Of a DNA stretch of 53,783 bases, positions 36,156 through 44,067 are shown in pieces. The stretch comes from Paralimibaculum aggregatum. Lineage in GTDB: Bacteria > Pseudomonadota > Alphaproteobacteria > Rhodobacterales > Rhodobacteraceae. The position numbers and the translations under genes were made by a program. Numbering within the stretch: the stretch's first letter is position 1; every line of letters begins with the position of its first letter. Under the pieces are notes generated by a model. It was not told the DNA's origin and searched no databases. It worked only from the letters and a program-made list of their open reading frames with translations. The stretch is taken from contig NZ_BSYI01000039.1 in assembly GCF_030270585.1 (NCBI RefSeq), positions 1 through 53,783 on the forward strand, in the 5' to 3' direction.

Positions 36156-37046
36156 ATGAAGGTTGGGTTCATAGGGCTCGGCGCCATGGGCGGGCGGATG
36201 GCCGCCGTGCTGGCCGGCGCCGGGCATGGCGTGGCGGGCTTCGATCTCTCCTCCGAGGCGCTGGCCCGGCTCGAGGCGGCGGGCGGCATCCCGGTCTCGA
36301 GCGCCGCGAGCGCCGCTGCCGGCGCCGAGGCGCTGGTGCTGATGGTGGTGAACGCCGCCCAGGCCGAGACCGTGCTCTGGGAGGCCGGCACGCTGGCGGC
36401 GCTGCCCGAGGGGGCGCTGGTGATCTCCTGCGTGACCATGCCGCCGGCCGATGCCGCGCGGATCGCCGGGCGGGTGGAGGCCGAGGGCCGGCGCTTCCTC
36501 GACGCCCCGGTCTCCGGCGGCAGCAAGGGGGCCGAGACCGGCACGCTCACCTTCATGGTCGGCGGCGCGCCGGCGGATCTGGCCAGCGCGCAGCCGCTGC
36601 TCGAGGCGATGGGCCGGCATGTCTTCCACATGGGCGAGAACGCCGGCGCCGGCAGCACCATGAAGATGGTGCACCAGCTCGCCGCCGGCGCGAACCTCGC
36701 GGTGGCCGCCGAGGTGATGAGCTTCGGCGCGCATCTCGGGCTCGCGCCGGCGCAGCTGCTCGAGGTGCTCAACGTCTCGGCCGGCGGCTCCTGGATGATC
36801 GCCGATCGCGGCCCGCGGATGATGGAGGCGGGCACCGAGGCGCGCTCGGCGGTGGACATCTTCGTGAAGGATCTCGGGATCGTGACCGATGCCGGACGGG
36901 CCGCGCGCTTTCCCCTGCCGGTCTCGGCGGCGGCGCTGCAGGTGTTCCTCGGCGCCTCGGGCGCGGGCTTCGGCGGGCATGACGACAGCCAGGCGGTGCG
37001 GTTCTACGAGGCGCTCGGCGGCAGGCGGGTGCGCCGCGGGGACTGA
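36156..37046 (+). CDS. ltnD: L-threonate dehydrogenase (3-hydroxyisobutyrate dehydrogenase family)
   Basis: A 296-aa beta-hydroxyacid dehydrogenase. NAD motif VGFIGLGAMGGRMAAVLA, substrate loop DAPVSGGSKGAETGTLTFMVG, catalytic Lys in STMKMVHQLAAGANLA. The K-x-x-H-Q-L form, instead of K-x-x-N-N of 3-hydroxyisobutyrate dehydrogenases, is a mark I associate with LtnD/YgbJ-type enzymes. LtnD oxidises L-threonate at C2 to 2-oxo-tetronate, parallel to DenD for D-erythronate. GGGGAGG precedes the ATG. Confidence 0.85.
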   Translation: MKVGFIGLGAMGGRMAAVLAGAGHGVAGFDLSSEALARLEAAGGIPVSSAASAAAGAEALVLMVVNAAQAETVLWEAGTLAALPEGALVISCVTMPPADAARIAGRVEAEGRRFLDAPVSGGSKGAETGTLTFMVGGAPADLASAQPLLEAMGRHVFHMGENAGAGSTMKMVHQLAAGANLAVAAEVMSFGAHLGLAPAQLLEVLNVSAGGSWMIADRGPRMMEAGTEARSAVDIFVKDLGIVTDAGRAARFPLPVSAAALQVFLGASGAGFGGHDDSQAVRFYEALGGRRVRRGD

Positions 37047-37075
37047 GGGGCGGGGCCAGAAGGCTGGGGCCGGAA

Positions 37076-37150
37076 GGCCCGCCGCGCCCCACCCCTGCGC
37101 CGTCGCGGCGGCTGCGCGGGCAGCGCGGCCCACCCACGGCGCGGCGGGCC
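37076..37150 (+). other. 3'-end hairpin element, copy A (after ltnD)
   Basis: A perfect 13-bp stem (37076-37088 with 37138-37150) encloses a 49-nt core (37089-37137) shared with copies B and C. The core contains CCCCTGCGCCGTCGCGGCGG near its start and CGGCCCACCCAC at its end. It lies 29 nt after the ltnD stop in sense orientation. The rest of the 37047-37486 gap apart from copy B shows no gene. Confidence 0.8.
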
Positions 37151-37398
37151 GGGCCGCGGGGCCGGGGCGGGCAACCTCCGGGCAGGGAACCGCCCGCGGC
37201 ATCCGGCAGGAGGGTGCGATGGCCCCCACCGGCGCGCGCCGCCCCGGATGCGATCCGCCCACCGGGCGCCCCGGGGCAGCGCGGGACGGAGCCTGCCCGG
37301 CGCCGCATGCCCGGCAGCCGAAAACCGGGCCGGGCCAGGACCCTGCGCCGTGATACACCAGGGGCCGCCACGAAGTCGCGCCATGCCAGTCCGTTCCC

Positions 37399-37479
37399 GG
37401 CACCCGGGCGTGCCATGGGTGGGCCGCGCTGCCGGCGCCGCCGCCGCGACGGTGCAGGGGCGGGGCGCGCCCGGGCGCC
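37399..37479 (-). other. 3'-end hairpin element, copy B (after lacI-type gene)
   Basis: The same 49-nt core as copy A, on the minus strand (37463-37415). It is flanked by a 16-bp stem of different sequence (37464-37479 with 37399-37414) containing 14 Watson-Crick pairs, one G-T wobble and one mismatch. It begins 7 nt after the stop codon of the LacI-family gene, in sense orientation for that gene. Confidence 0.8.
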
Positions 37480-37486
37480 GGCCGGC

Positions 37487-38575
37487 TCAGCCCGGCGGCG
37501 CGCCGCAGCTCGCGCGGATCACCAGCTTCGGGTCGAGCGCGATCCGGCGCGGCGGCGCGCCCGGCTCCTCGAGCCGCTGCAGCAGCATCTCCGCCGCCAG
37601 CCGGCCGATCTTCGCCGGGTTGTCGAGCACCGTGGTCAGCGCCGGGTGATAGGCCGCCGCCTCCTCGGTGCCGCCGAGCGCGACCACGCCGAGATCCCGC
37701 CCCGGCTCGACCCCCATCGAGCGCGCCGCGTTCATCGCGCCGAAGGCCACGAGGTCGTTGAAGGCGACGAGCCCGGTCACCCGCGGCGCCTCGGCGAGCA
37801 GCGCCCGCGTCGCCGCGCCGCCCTCGATCAGCCGCGGCCGGCACTGCCGCCAGAGCCGCGCGTCCCAGCCGATCCCGGCGCCCTCGAGCGCCTCGCGGAA
37901 CCCGGCCACGCGCTCCTCGGCGACGGTGTTGCCCGGCTGGCCGCCGACCAGCGCGATGTGCCGGTGGCCGAGCGACAGCAGCCGCCCGGCCGCGCGCGCC
38001 ATCGCCGTCCGGTCGGCATTGACCACCCAGTCGGCCCGCTCGTCCTCGCGGATCCGGCGCGAGACATAGACCACCGGGGTGCCGCGCTCGGCGATCGGCG
38101 CCAGGATCTCCGGCCCGACATGCGGCGGCGGCGACACCAGCAGCCCCTCGGCGCCATGCGCCGAGAGCGTCTCGACGAAGCGCGCGAGGCTCGGCGCCTG
38201 CTCGCCGTGATTGTTGATGAAGACCGAGAGCCCGGCCGCCCCCAGCGTCTCCTCGATGGCGATCAGCATCTCGGCGAAGAACTGGTGCGCGATGTTGTGA
38301 AAGCTCACCCCGACGATGCGCGAGCGCCCGGTGCGCAGCGCGGCGGCGGAGACATTGCGGACATAGCCGGCCTCGGCGATCGCCTCGCGCACCAGCCGCC
38401 GGGTCTCGGCCGAGATCATCGGGTTGTCGCGCAGCGCCAGCGAGACCGTCGCCGGCGAGAGGCCGAGGCGCCGGGCGATCTCGCGCTGGGTCGGCCGGCG
38501 GCCGGGGCGCTCCGGTCGGTCGCCGCGGCTCACCCGGTGGCCCGTTTTCCCGCCGTCACAGCGGCGCCTCGCCAT
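37487..38575 (-). CDS. LacI family transcriptional regulator
   Basis: A 362-aa repressor. The helix-turn-helix and hinge are TQREIARRLGLSPATVSLAL, then ISAETRRLVREAIAEAGY and LRTGRSRIVGV. The periplasmic-binding-like effector domain follows (about 85-355), with VYVSRRI, GHRHIALVGGQPG, AFNDLVAFGAM and a normal C-terminus. The start is uncertain: ATG 38575 lies inside the preceding DUF1311 gene with no ribosome site, and GTG 38533 would give 348 aa. It is the only LacI-type gene here and the natural candidate to bind TAAATCGATTTA. The variant site at 39514, upstream of its own operon, suggests autoregulation. Confidence 0.9.
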   Translation of the reverse strand: MARRRCDGGKTGHRVSRGDRPERPGRRPTQREIARRLGLSPATVSLALRDNPMISAETRRLVREAIAEAGYVRNVSAAALRTGRSRIVGVSFHNIAHQFFAEMLIAIEETLGAAGLSVFINNHGEQAPSLARFVETLSAHGAEGLLVSPPPHVGPEILAPIAERGTPVVYVSRRIREDERADWVVNADRTAMARAAGRLLSLGHRHIALVGGQPGNTVAEERVAGFREALEGAGIGWDARLWRQCRPRLIEGGAATRALLAEAPRVTGLVAFNDLVAFGAMNAARSMGVEPGRDLGVVALGGTEEAAAYHPALTTVLDNPAKIGRLAAEMLLQRLEEPGAPPRRIALDPKLVIRASCGAPPG

Positions 38576-39002
38576 AGGTGATCGGCGCCAGCTCGCGCGG
38601 CACGCGATAGCGCCAGACCAGCTGGCGGGTGCGGGTCTGGGCGGTGAGGATCAGGCATTCGCCCTCGTATTGCTGGCCGGCCGCGGTGCCGCCGTAATGC
38701 GCGCGCACCCCGTCGACGCATTCCGCCAGGCGATACTCCTCCCAGGCGCGCTGGGCGATCAGCGCATGCTGGGCGAGCACCGGGCCATCGGCGCCGCCGA
38801 CCGCGTCGATGCGCCGGCGCGCGGCCTGCCAGACCTTGTCGAGCTCGGCCTCCACGCGGGCCACCTTCTCGGCATAGCAGGCGGCGAGCCCGGGCTCGGT
38901 GGTGGCATCCTCGCAGGCCGCCCGCGCCGCCCCCGGCAGCAGGCCGGCCAGCGCCGCCGCCACCAGCGCCGCCGGCAGCGCCCCGCGGCGCGCGGCGCTC
39001 AC
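38556..39002 (-). CDS. exported DUF1311 (LprI-like) protein, second copy
   Basis: A 148-aa protein with a signal peptide (ALVAAALAGLLPGAARAACED) and the DUF1311/lysozyme-inhibitor LprI-type repeat: EPGLAACYAEKVARVEAELDKVW, QRAWEEYRLAECV, EGECLILTAQTRTRQL. Four Cys remain in the mature chain, probably two disulfides. It starts at a GTG that overlaps the previous stop (GTGA), so it is coupled to the first DUF1311 gene, and it runs 20 nt into the LacI gene. The function of most family members is unknown. Confidence 0.82.
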   Translation of the reverse strand: MSAARRGALPAALVAAALAGLLPGAARAACEDATTEPGLAACYAEKVARVEAELDKVWQAARRRIDAVGGADGPVLAQHALIAQRAWEEYRLAECVDGVRAHYGGTAAGQQYEGECLILTAQTRTRQLVWRYRVPRELAPITYGEAPL

Positions 39003-39430
39003 GGCGTCGCCCGCATGGCAAGCGGCGCGGCATCGGGGTCGATGTCGTAGCGCCGGACCAGCTCGCGGGTGCGCCGGGTGGTGGCGGCGTGCAGGCAGCC
39101 GGCGATCGCGCTGCCGGCGCCCGAGCCGCCCCACCACTCGTAGCCGACGACGTCGTGGCAGTCGGTGTCCTTGAAGGCGATCCAGCTGCGCTGCGCCGCG
39201 ACCAGCCGGGCGCGCCAGTCGGCCCGCTGCCCGGCCGAGAGATGGTCCATCTCCGCAATCCGCCCGAGCACCAGCGTCCAGATCCGGTTGAGCTCGGCAT
39301 CGGCGGCCTCGGCCTCGCCGGCCATGCAGGCGGTGAATTCGAGATTGTTGCCGGTGTCCTCGCAGAGCGCCGCCGCCGCAAGCGGCGCGAGCGCGAGCTG
39401 AACTCCCAGACAGGCGCCTGCGATGCGCAT
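38999..39430 (-). CDS. exported DUF1311 (LprI-like) protein, first copy
   Basis: A 143-aa periplasmic protein. The signal is MRIAGACLGVQLALAPLAAA. The mature part has LEFTACMAGEAEAADAELNRIW, QRSWIAFKDTDCHDVVG and GCLHAATTRRTRELVRRYDI. Domain and cysteine layout match the second copy, so this is a tandem duplication that has diverged strongly. The ATG at 39430 has GGGAGGG upstream. It is divergent from the 295-aa dehydrogenase across an operator variant. Confidence 0.82.
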   Translation of the reverse strand: MRIAGACLGVQLALAPLAAAALCEDTGNNLEFTACMAGEAEAADAELNRIWTLVLGRIAEMDHLSAGQRADWRARLVAAQRSWIAFKDTDCHDVVGYEWWGGSGAGSAIAGCLHAATTRRTRELVRRYDIDPDAAPLAMRATP

Positions 39431-39513
39431 CCGATCCCTCCCGCGGGGCCCGGCCGGCGGCCGCGCGGACCCCGGCGGGCCATGCCCGTTTGCACTCCTG
39501 ACGGGCATGAGCT

Positions 39514-39525
39514 TAAATCGTTTTA
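39514..39525. promoter_or_regulatory. LacI-type operator variant (11 of 12)
   Basis: TAAATCGTTTTA differs from the repeated palindrome by one base. It lies 26 nt before the dehydrogenase start. A promoter fits: TTGCAC at 39490-39495, 17-nt spacer, TTAAAT at 39513-39518, again with the operator on the -10 box. It is also upstream of the leftward DUF1311-LacI operon. Confidence 0.7.
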
Positions 39526-39551
39526 GCGAAGTCAGGCAAGCGGAGGGGACG

Positions 39552-40439
39552 ATGAACGGGAAACCTGTGGTTGGCTTCATCGGGGTCGGCCTGATGGGCT
39601 GGGGCATGGCGAAGAACGCGGTGGAGAAGGGCTTCCCGCTCCGCGTCGTGGCGCATCGCAAGCGCAAGGCGGTGGAGGATCTCGTCGCGCGCGGCGCCGA
39701 GGAGCGCGCCGGCGCCGCCGAGCTGGCCGCCGAATGCGACATCATCGTGCTCTGCGTCACCGGCTCGCCGCAGGTCGAGGCCAACATCGCCGAGATCCGC
39801 GGCCGCGCCCGCCCCGGGCTCACCATCATCGACAGCACCACCGCCGATCCGGGCTCCACCGAGGCGCTCGCCGCCAGCCTCGCCGAGGACGACATCACGC
39901 TGATCGACGCGCCGCTCTCGCGCACCCCGGCGCATGCCTGGGACGGCGAGCTCACCACCTATGTCGGCGGGCCGGCGGCAGAGATCGAGCGGATCCGACC
40001 GCTGCTCGAGACCTGGGCGAGCGCGATCATCCCCACCGGCGGGCCGGTCGGCTCGGCACATGCGCTGAAGCTGGTCAACAACCTGATCGGCATCGGCTAT
40101 GCCGCGATCTGGTCGGAAGCCTATGCCATGGTCGAGCGGCTCGGCGTGCCGCCCGCGGTGCTGCACGAGGTGGTGACGAATTCCGGCATGACCTGCGGCA
40201 ACTTCCAGAACTATTCGAAATACGTGCTGGAGGGCGACAACTCGGCGCACAAGTTCGCGCTGGCCAACTGCCTCAAGGATCTCGGCTATTACAGCCGGCT
40301 GGCGGCCGAGCACAACGCCCCGACGCTGGTCTCCGACGGGGTGCTGCAACTGCTGAAGATCGGCGTCAATCTCGGCCATGGCGAGCGCTACATGCCGGAG
40401 ATGGTCGAGATCGTCCGCGCCCTGCACCCGCAGGACTGA
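39552..40439 (+). CDS. NAD(P)-dependent beta-hydroxyacid dehydrogenase (3-hydroxyisobutyrate family)
   Basis: A 295-aa relative of LtnD and GarR: NAD motif VGFIGVGLMGWGMAKNA followed by AHRKRK (favouring NADP), CVTGSPQVEANI, DAPLSRTPAHAWDGELTTYVG and catalytic Lys in AHALKLVNNLIGIGY (the K-x-x-N-N form). SRTP replaces the usual SGG substrate loop, so the substrate probably differs from that of ltnD. GGAGGGG precedes the ATG. The operator variant upstream places it in the acid-sugar regulon; tartronate semialdehyde or a tetronate are guesses. Confidence 0.88.
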   Translation: MNGKPVVGFIGVGLMGWGMAKNAVEKGFPLRVVAHRKRKAVEDLVARGAEERAGAAELAAECDIIVLCVTGSPQVEANIAEIRGRARPGLTIIDSTTADPGSTEALAASLAEDDITLIDAPLSRTPAHAWDGELTTYVGGPAAEIERIRPLLETWASAIIPTGGPVGSAHALKLVNNLIGIGYAAIWSEAYAMVERLGVPPAVLHEVVTNSGMTCGNFQNYSKYVLEGDNSAHKFALANCLKDLGYYSRLAAEHNAPTLVSDGVLQLLKIGVNLGHGERYMPEMVEIVRALHPQD

Positions 40440-40451
40440 GCGCCGCCGGCT

Positions 40452-40556
40452 CCGGCTCCGGCCGGGCCCGCCGCCTCCCATGGGTGGGCCACGATGCCGG
40501 CGCAGCCGCCGCGACGGTGCAGGGGCGGGGGAGGCGGCGGGCCCGGCCGGAGCCGG
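40452..40556 (-). other. 3'-end hairpin element, copy C (after the 573-aa gene)
   Basis: The same 49-nt core (minus strand 40528-40480) held in a perfect 28-bp stem (40529-40556 with 40452-40479) whose sequence differs from the stems of copies A and B. It lies between convergent gene ends, in sense orientation for the leftward 573-aa gene, 58 nt after its stop. It could also stop rightward transcription. Confidence 0.85.
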
Positions 40557-40614
40557 CGCCCCGCCCGGTCCCCCTGCCCCGCCCGCTGCCCGTCAGGCGC
40601 CCGCGGGGCGCGCG

Positions 40615-42336
40615 TCAGGCGATGGTCTGCTCGATCCGGTCGAGCGCCTGGCCGAGCGGCCCGCGGATGTCGACCTTCACGCCGAAGGGGTTCTTCTCGC
40701 AGAGATCGACCAGCTTGTTCGAGCCGAGGAAGCCGCGATAGCTGGAGACCTGCTCGCGCAGCTTGGTGGTGGCGGTCTCGCGCGCCGGGCCGGCGGCCAT
40801 GTTGTAGTCGAACAGCGCCTTGGTCAGCGCGGTCTGGTTACCCTCGGTGGCGCCATTGAGGCCGAACTCGGCGATGCGGTCGAGATCCGGGTGGCCGATG
40901 CCGCGGATATGGCTGGTCAGCGCCGCGATGCCGGTATCGGCGGTCTCCTTGGCGCTGCGCCAGATCGCCAGCGGATCGCCGCCGTCGCCCGGCTCCGAGG
41001 CCCCCTCGGCAGCCTCGATCTCGGCCACCAGCGTCTCGATCGACGCCTCGGCATCGACGAGCTGGCCGGCGCGCAGCATGCTCTGGATCTCCTTGGCGCG
41101 CGCCGCGAAGCCGCGGGCGAGCTCGAGCTGGCCGGCCTTGCCGAGCGCCGCGATCCGCTTGCCGAGCCGGACCAGGATCGCCTCGAGCCGCTTGGCGGCG
41201 TCCTCGGGCGGCGGCGGCGGCGCTGCCGCCGCCGCGAGGCCGGCCTCGAGCCGCACGATCACCGGCTCGGCGCCGGCGCCGTCGCCGGCCTTCAGCAGCG
41301 CACCGGCCTCCTTGGCCAGCTTGGCGAGCTCCGGGCCCTGCGGCGGCGGCACCGCGGCGATCTTCGGCACCGCATCGGTCAGCCGCTTGCGCAGCGCCGC
41401 GATGTCGATCTCCTGCGGCGGCGGCGGCGGCGCCTCGGGCGGTGCCTGCTCCTCCGGCGGCGCCTGCTCCTCCGGCGGCAGATCGGCGGTCTCCTCCTCG
41501 AGCACCTCGTCCTCGGGGTCCACCGTGTCGAGATCGAAGGGCTCGAGCTTCTCGTCGACATCCTCGTCGGCGCCGTCGATCTCCTGCCCGCCTTTCAGGA
41601 TCTTGACCCGGCCGAAGGAGCTGATCTTCATCTTCTTGAGCATCAGCTTCACGCGCTTGGCGAGGCCGGGGATGTTGCGCCCCTCGAGATGCAGCACCAG
41701 GGTGCGGGCGCCCTCCTCCTCGCCGCCGAGCTCGCTGCTCAGCGCCTCGGTGCCGGCCTGGCCGAAGGTGAACTTCTTCGCCCCCACCGCCTTCTTCAGC
41801 TTGCCGGCGAGGCCGCGCCCGGCCTTCTTCGGGTGGAACAGCATGCGCATGTCGCCGGGCTCGTTGGTCGGCAGGCCGACGGCGAAGTTGAACACCCGCT
41901 TCTTCAGCTTGCCGGCGGTCTTCTTGAGATAGGCCGAGTGCAGCCCCGGATCGGCGATTTTGTCGCCGCTCTCGTCCTCCTCGTCGAGGTCGGGCATGCC
42001 GGAGAGCGCGGCTCCGATCTCGCGCGGCAGCGCCTTCTCCATCACCGAGATGGTGTTCTTCAGGTCCTCGAGCCGCTCCTTCTTGGCCTTGGCCTTCTTC
42101 TCCGACTTCTCGAGATCCTTGGCCTCCTGCGCGACCTTGCGGCCGGCATCCTCGAGATCGTCGAGCGCGCTCTCGAAGGCCTCGATCGCCTTGGCATCGG
42201 GATTGCGCAGGCCGGCATTGGCCTTGGTGTAGGCATCCAGCGCCTTCTCGAAGGCCGCGCCCGACTTCTTCAGCCCGTCGGGGGCCTCCTTCTTCCACCA
42301 AGCCTTGTTGAGCTGAATGGCGTTGCCGCTCTTCAT
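40615..42336 (-). CDS. unrecognised 573-aa protein, coiled-coil and proline-rich
   Basis: Not recognised. No signal peptide. Layout: a charged, helical N-terminus (1-120) with AWWKKEAPDGLKKSGAAFEK and a Lys/Glu coiled coil around EKSEKKAKAKKERLEDLK. A basic globular part (150-250) has MLFHPKKAGRGLAGKLKKAV and LVLHLEGRNIPGLAKRVKLM. An acidic linker follows (260-300), then two Pro-rich stretches (QAPPEEQAPPEAPPPPPQ and AAAAPPPPPEDAAKR) flanking short helical repeats. The C-terminal block ends NPFGVKVDIRGPLGQALDRI. GGGAG precedes the ATG. The modular build suggests a scaffold or cytoskeleton-like protein; no function is claimed. Confidence 0.8.
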   Translation of the reverse strand: MKSGNAIQLNKAWWKKEAPDGLKKSGAAFEKALDAYTKANAGLRNPDAKAIEAFESALDDLEDAGRKVAQEAKDLEKSEKKAKAKKERLEDLKNTISVMEKALPREIGAALSGMPDLDEEDESGDKIADPGLHSAYLKKTAGKLKKRVFNFAVGLPTNEPGDMRMLFHPKKAGRGLAGKLKKAVGAKKFTFGQAGTEALSSELGGEEEGARTLVLHLEGRNIPGLAKRVKLMLKKMKISSFGRVKILKGGQEIDGADEDVDEKLEPFDLDTVDPEDEVLEEETADLPPEEQAPPEEQAPPEAPPPPPQEIDIAALRKRLTDAVPKIAAVPPPQGPELAKLAKEAGALLKAGDGAGAEPVIVRLEAGLAAAAAPPPPPEDAAKRLEAILVRLGKRIAALGKAGQLELARGFAARAKEIQSMLRAGQLVDAEASIETLVAEIEAAEGASEPGDGGDPLAIWRSAKETADTGIAALTSHIRGIGHPDLDRIAEFGLNGATEGNQTALTKALFDYNMAAGPARETATTKLREQVSSYRGFLGSNKLVDLCEKNPFGVKVDIRGPLGQALDRIEQTIA

Positions 42337-42401
42337 CGCCGATCTCCCTGGGGTGGCATCTCGGCGCCAGTGTGCCCCAACTCGGGGCCGGCTTGAAGAC
42401 C

Positions 42402-43979
42402 TTATGACGCGGCGGCAGAGCCCGGCGGCGCGGGCAGGATGCGGAAGATCTCCACGCTGCCGTTCCCGAAGATCCGCCCGAAGCGGGCCGGGTCGTCGAA
42501 GCAGCCCGTGCCGGAGGCGTCGAGCACATGGCTCGCCGGCGGCACGATCGGCGCCATCGCGCGGTGCAGCGCGCGGCAGCCCTGCGCGCCATTGATCGCG
42601 CGCGTCAGCGCGACGGTCCGGGCGAAGGCGCGGTCCGGCAGCCATTCGGTGCCCTGCACGATGTTCACCCCGACATGGCCGGAATAGTAGGGGAACCACT
42701 CCGCCACCTCGTCGACCTGCCAGGCCTCGCCGGAGATCACGACGAAGCGCCGGCCCGGCGGCAGCGTCTCGCGCGCCCAGGCGGTGGCTTCGAGATAGTC
42801 CGGCGTCGCCTGCTCGAGATTGCGCCCCGGCGGCGAGAGCACGACCGAGATCGCCAGCAGGATGCCGACGAAGATCGCCGCCGCCGCCAGGCCGAGCGCC
42901 CGGCGCGGCGGGCCCGCCGGCCCGGGCGGCACCGCCCAGGGCGGAACGTGGCGGTCCGGCGAGACGGCGCGCACCAGCCGGTCGATCCCCGCCACCACGC
43001 CGAGCGCCACCAGCACCGCCTGCGGCAGCACCGCCACCGTATCGAACTGCCGCGGCGTGAGGGCGAGGAAGCCGAAGAGCAGCGCGGGCCAGAACCACTG
43101 CCGGTGCCAGAGCGCGGCCGCCATGCCGGCGACGAAGGGCAGGACGAGCAGCGCCGGCGCGATCTTGAGCGTGAGGGGCGCGAAGAACTGCCCGAGGCCG
43201 AGCCAGCTGCTGGTGCCGGCGGCATGGTCGAAGGGCGCGGTGCCGTGGATGCCCAGCACCGTCGCCGCCCAGGGCGCGATCGCCAGCGCCGCCACCGTGC
43301 CGGCGAGGCAGAGGCGCAGGAAGTCGTGCCCGGGCCGCGGGCTGCGGTAGAGCATCACCAGGCTCACCGCGAAGGCCCCGGCGATGCCCCATTCGAGATG
43401 GCTGAGGATCGCGCCGCCCACCGCGAGCCCGGCCAGCCCCGGCAGCAGCCAGCCGCCGCGCCGCCGCGCCCGCTCCGCCGCCAGCAGCGCCAGCGCGAAG
43501 CAGAGCGCCCCGGTGGCGCGCGAGATCCCGCCGCCCATCATCAGGAACTCGAAGGACCGCGTGACGAAGAGGAACACCGCCGCCGCCAGCACGAAGAGCA
43601 GGTCGCGCGCCAGCAGCCGGCGCAGCAGCAGCAGCACCGCGGCGCTGTAGAGCGTCGTCATCAGGAAGGGATACCAGGCCGCGAACAGCAGCGGATCGGC
43701 GCCGAGCCGCACCAGCCCCGCCCCGATCAGGAACGACAGCGGCGGATAGGCGAAGGGCAGGCAGTGGCCGTTGAAGTCGATGCAGGCGGGAAAGCCCCCG
43801 CCCGCCGCCAGCGCCTCGATGAAGACGACGAAGAGCGCGCCGTCGCTCAGCGGCAGCCAGCTGCCGCCGAACACCGAGAGGCGCTGCGCCATGGCGGCGG
43901 CGAACAGCAGCGCCACCGCCGCCGCCGGCCTCCAGCGGGCCGCCGGCGCATCGCTCCGCTCCGTAGCTGGCTCCCACAT
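42402..43979 (-). CDS. polytopic membrane protein, GT-C (GT39/ArnT-like) glycosyltransferase candidate
   Basis: A 525-aa integral membrane protein with roughly 10-12 hydrophobic segments up to about residue 375 and a soluble periplasmic C-terminal part. The first loop after TM1 has an acidic site (WLPLSDGALFVVFIEALAAG), then GHCLPFAYPPLSFLIGAGL, the layout of polyprenyl-phosphate-sugar transferases. The C-terminus shows RRFVVISGEAWQVDEVAEWF. It would transfer a sugar from a lipid carrier to an unknown acceptor. A GT2 gene lies 2.4 kb upstream on the same strand. No key residue proves activity. Confidence 0.72.
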   Translation of the reverse strand: MWEPATERSDAPAARWRPAAAVALLFAAAMAQRLSVFGGSWLPLSDGALFVVFIEALAAGGGFPACIDFNGHCLPFAYPPLSFLIGAGLVRLGADPLLFAAWYPFLMTTLYSAAVLLLLRRLLARDLLFVLAAAVFLFVTRSFEFLMMGGGISRATGALCFALALLAAERARRRGGWLLPGLAGLAVGGAILSHLEWGIAGAFAVSLVMLYRSPRPGHDFLRLCLAGTVAALAIAPWAATVLGIHGTAPFDHAAGTSSWLGLGQFFAPLTLKIAPALLVLPFVAGMAAALWHRQWFWPALLFGFLALTPRQFDTVAVLPQAVLVALGVVAGIDRLVRAVSPDRHVPPWAVPPGPAGPPRRALGLAAAAIFVGILLAISVVLSPPGRNLEQATPDYLEATAWARETLPPGRRFVVISGEAWQVDEVAEWFPYYSGHVGVNIVQGTEWLPDRAFARTVALTRAINGAQGCRALHRAMAPIVPPASHVLDASGTGCFDDPARFGRIFGNGSVEIFRILPAPPGSAAAS

Positions 43980-44067
43980 CGCCGCCCCCGCCTGCCTGCG
44001 CGCCCGATCCTAGGGCGCGCCCGGCCGCGGGGCAACGCCGCGGCAAGATCGGGGGCGAGACCCGGGG

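Noticed and set aside
37047-37486. An insertion-sequence remnant bounded by inverted copies A and B
   Set aside because: No transposase fragment or target duplication is seen, the stems differ between copies, and each copy tracks with its own gene end.
40615-44046. A continuous 1143-codon minus-strand frame joining the membrane-protein region to the 573-aa gene
   Set aside because: The 42402-43979 membrane protein uses a different frame with clear hydrophobic segments. The 573-aa protein has its own ATG and ribosome site at 42336.
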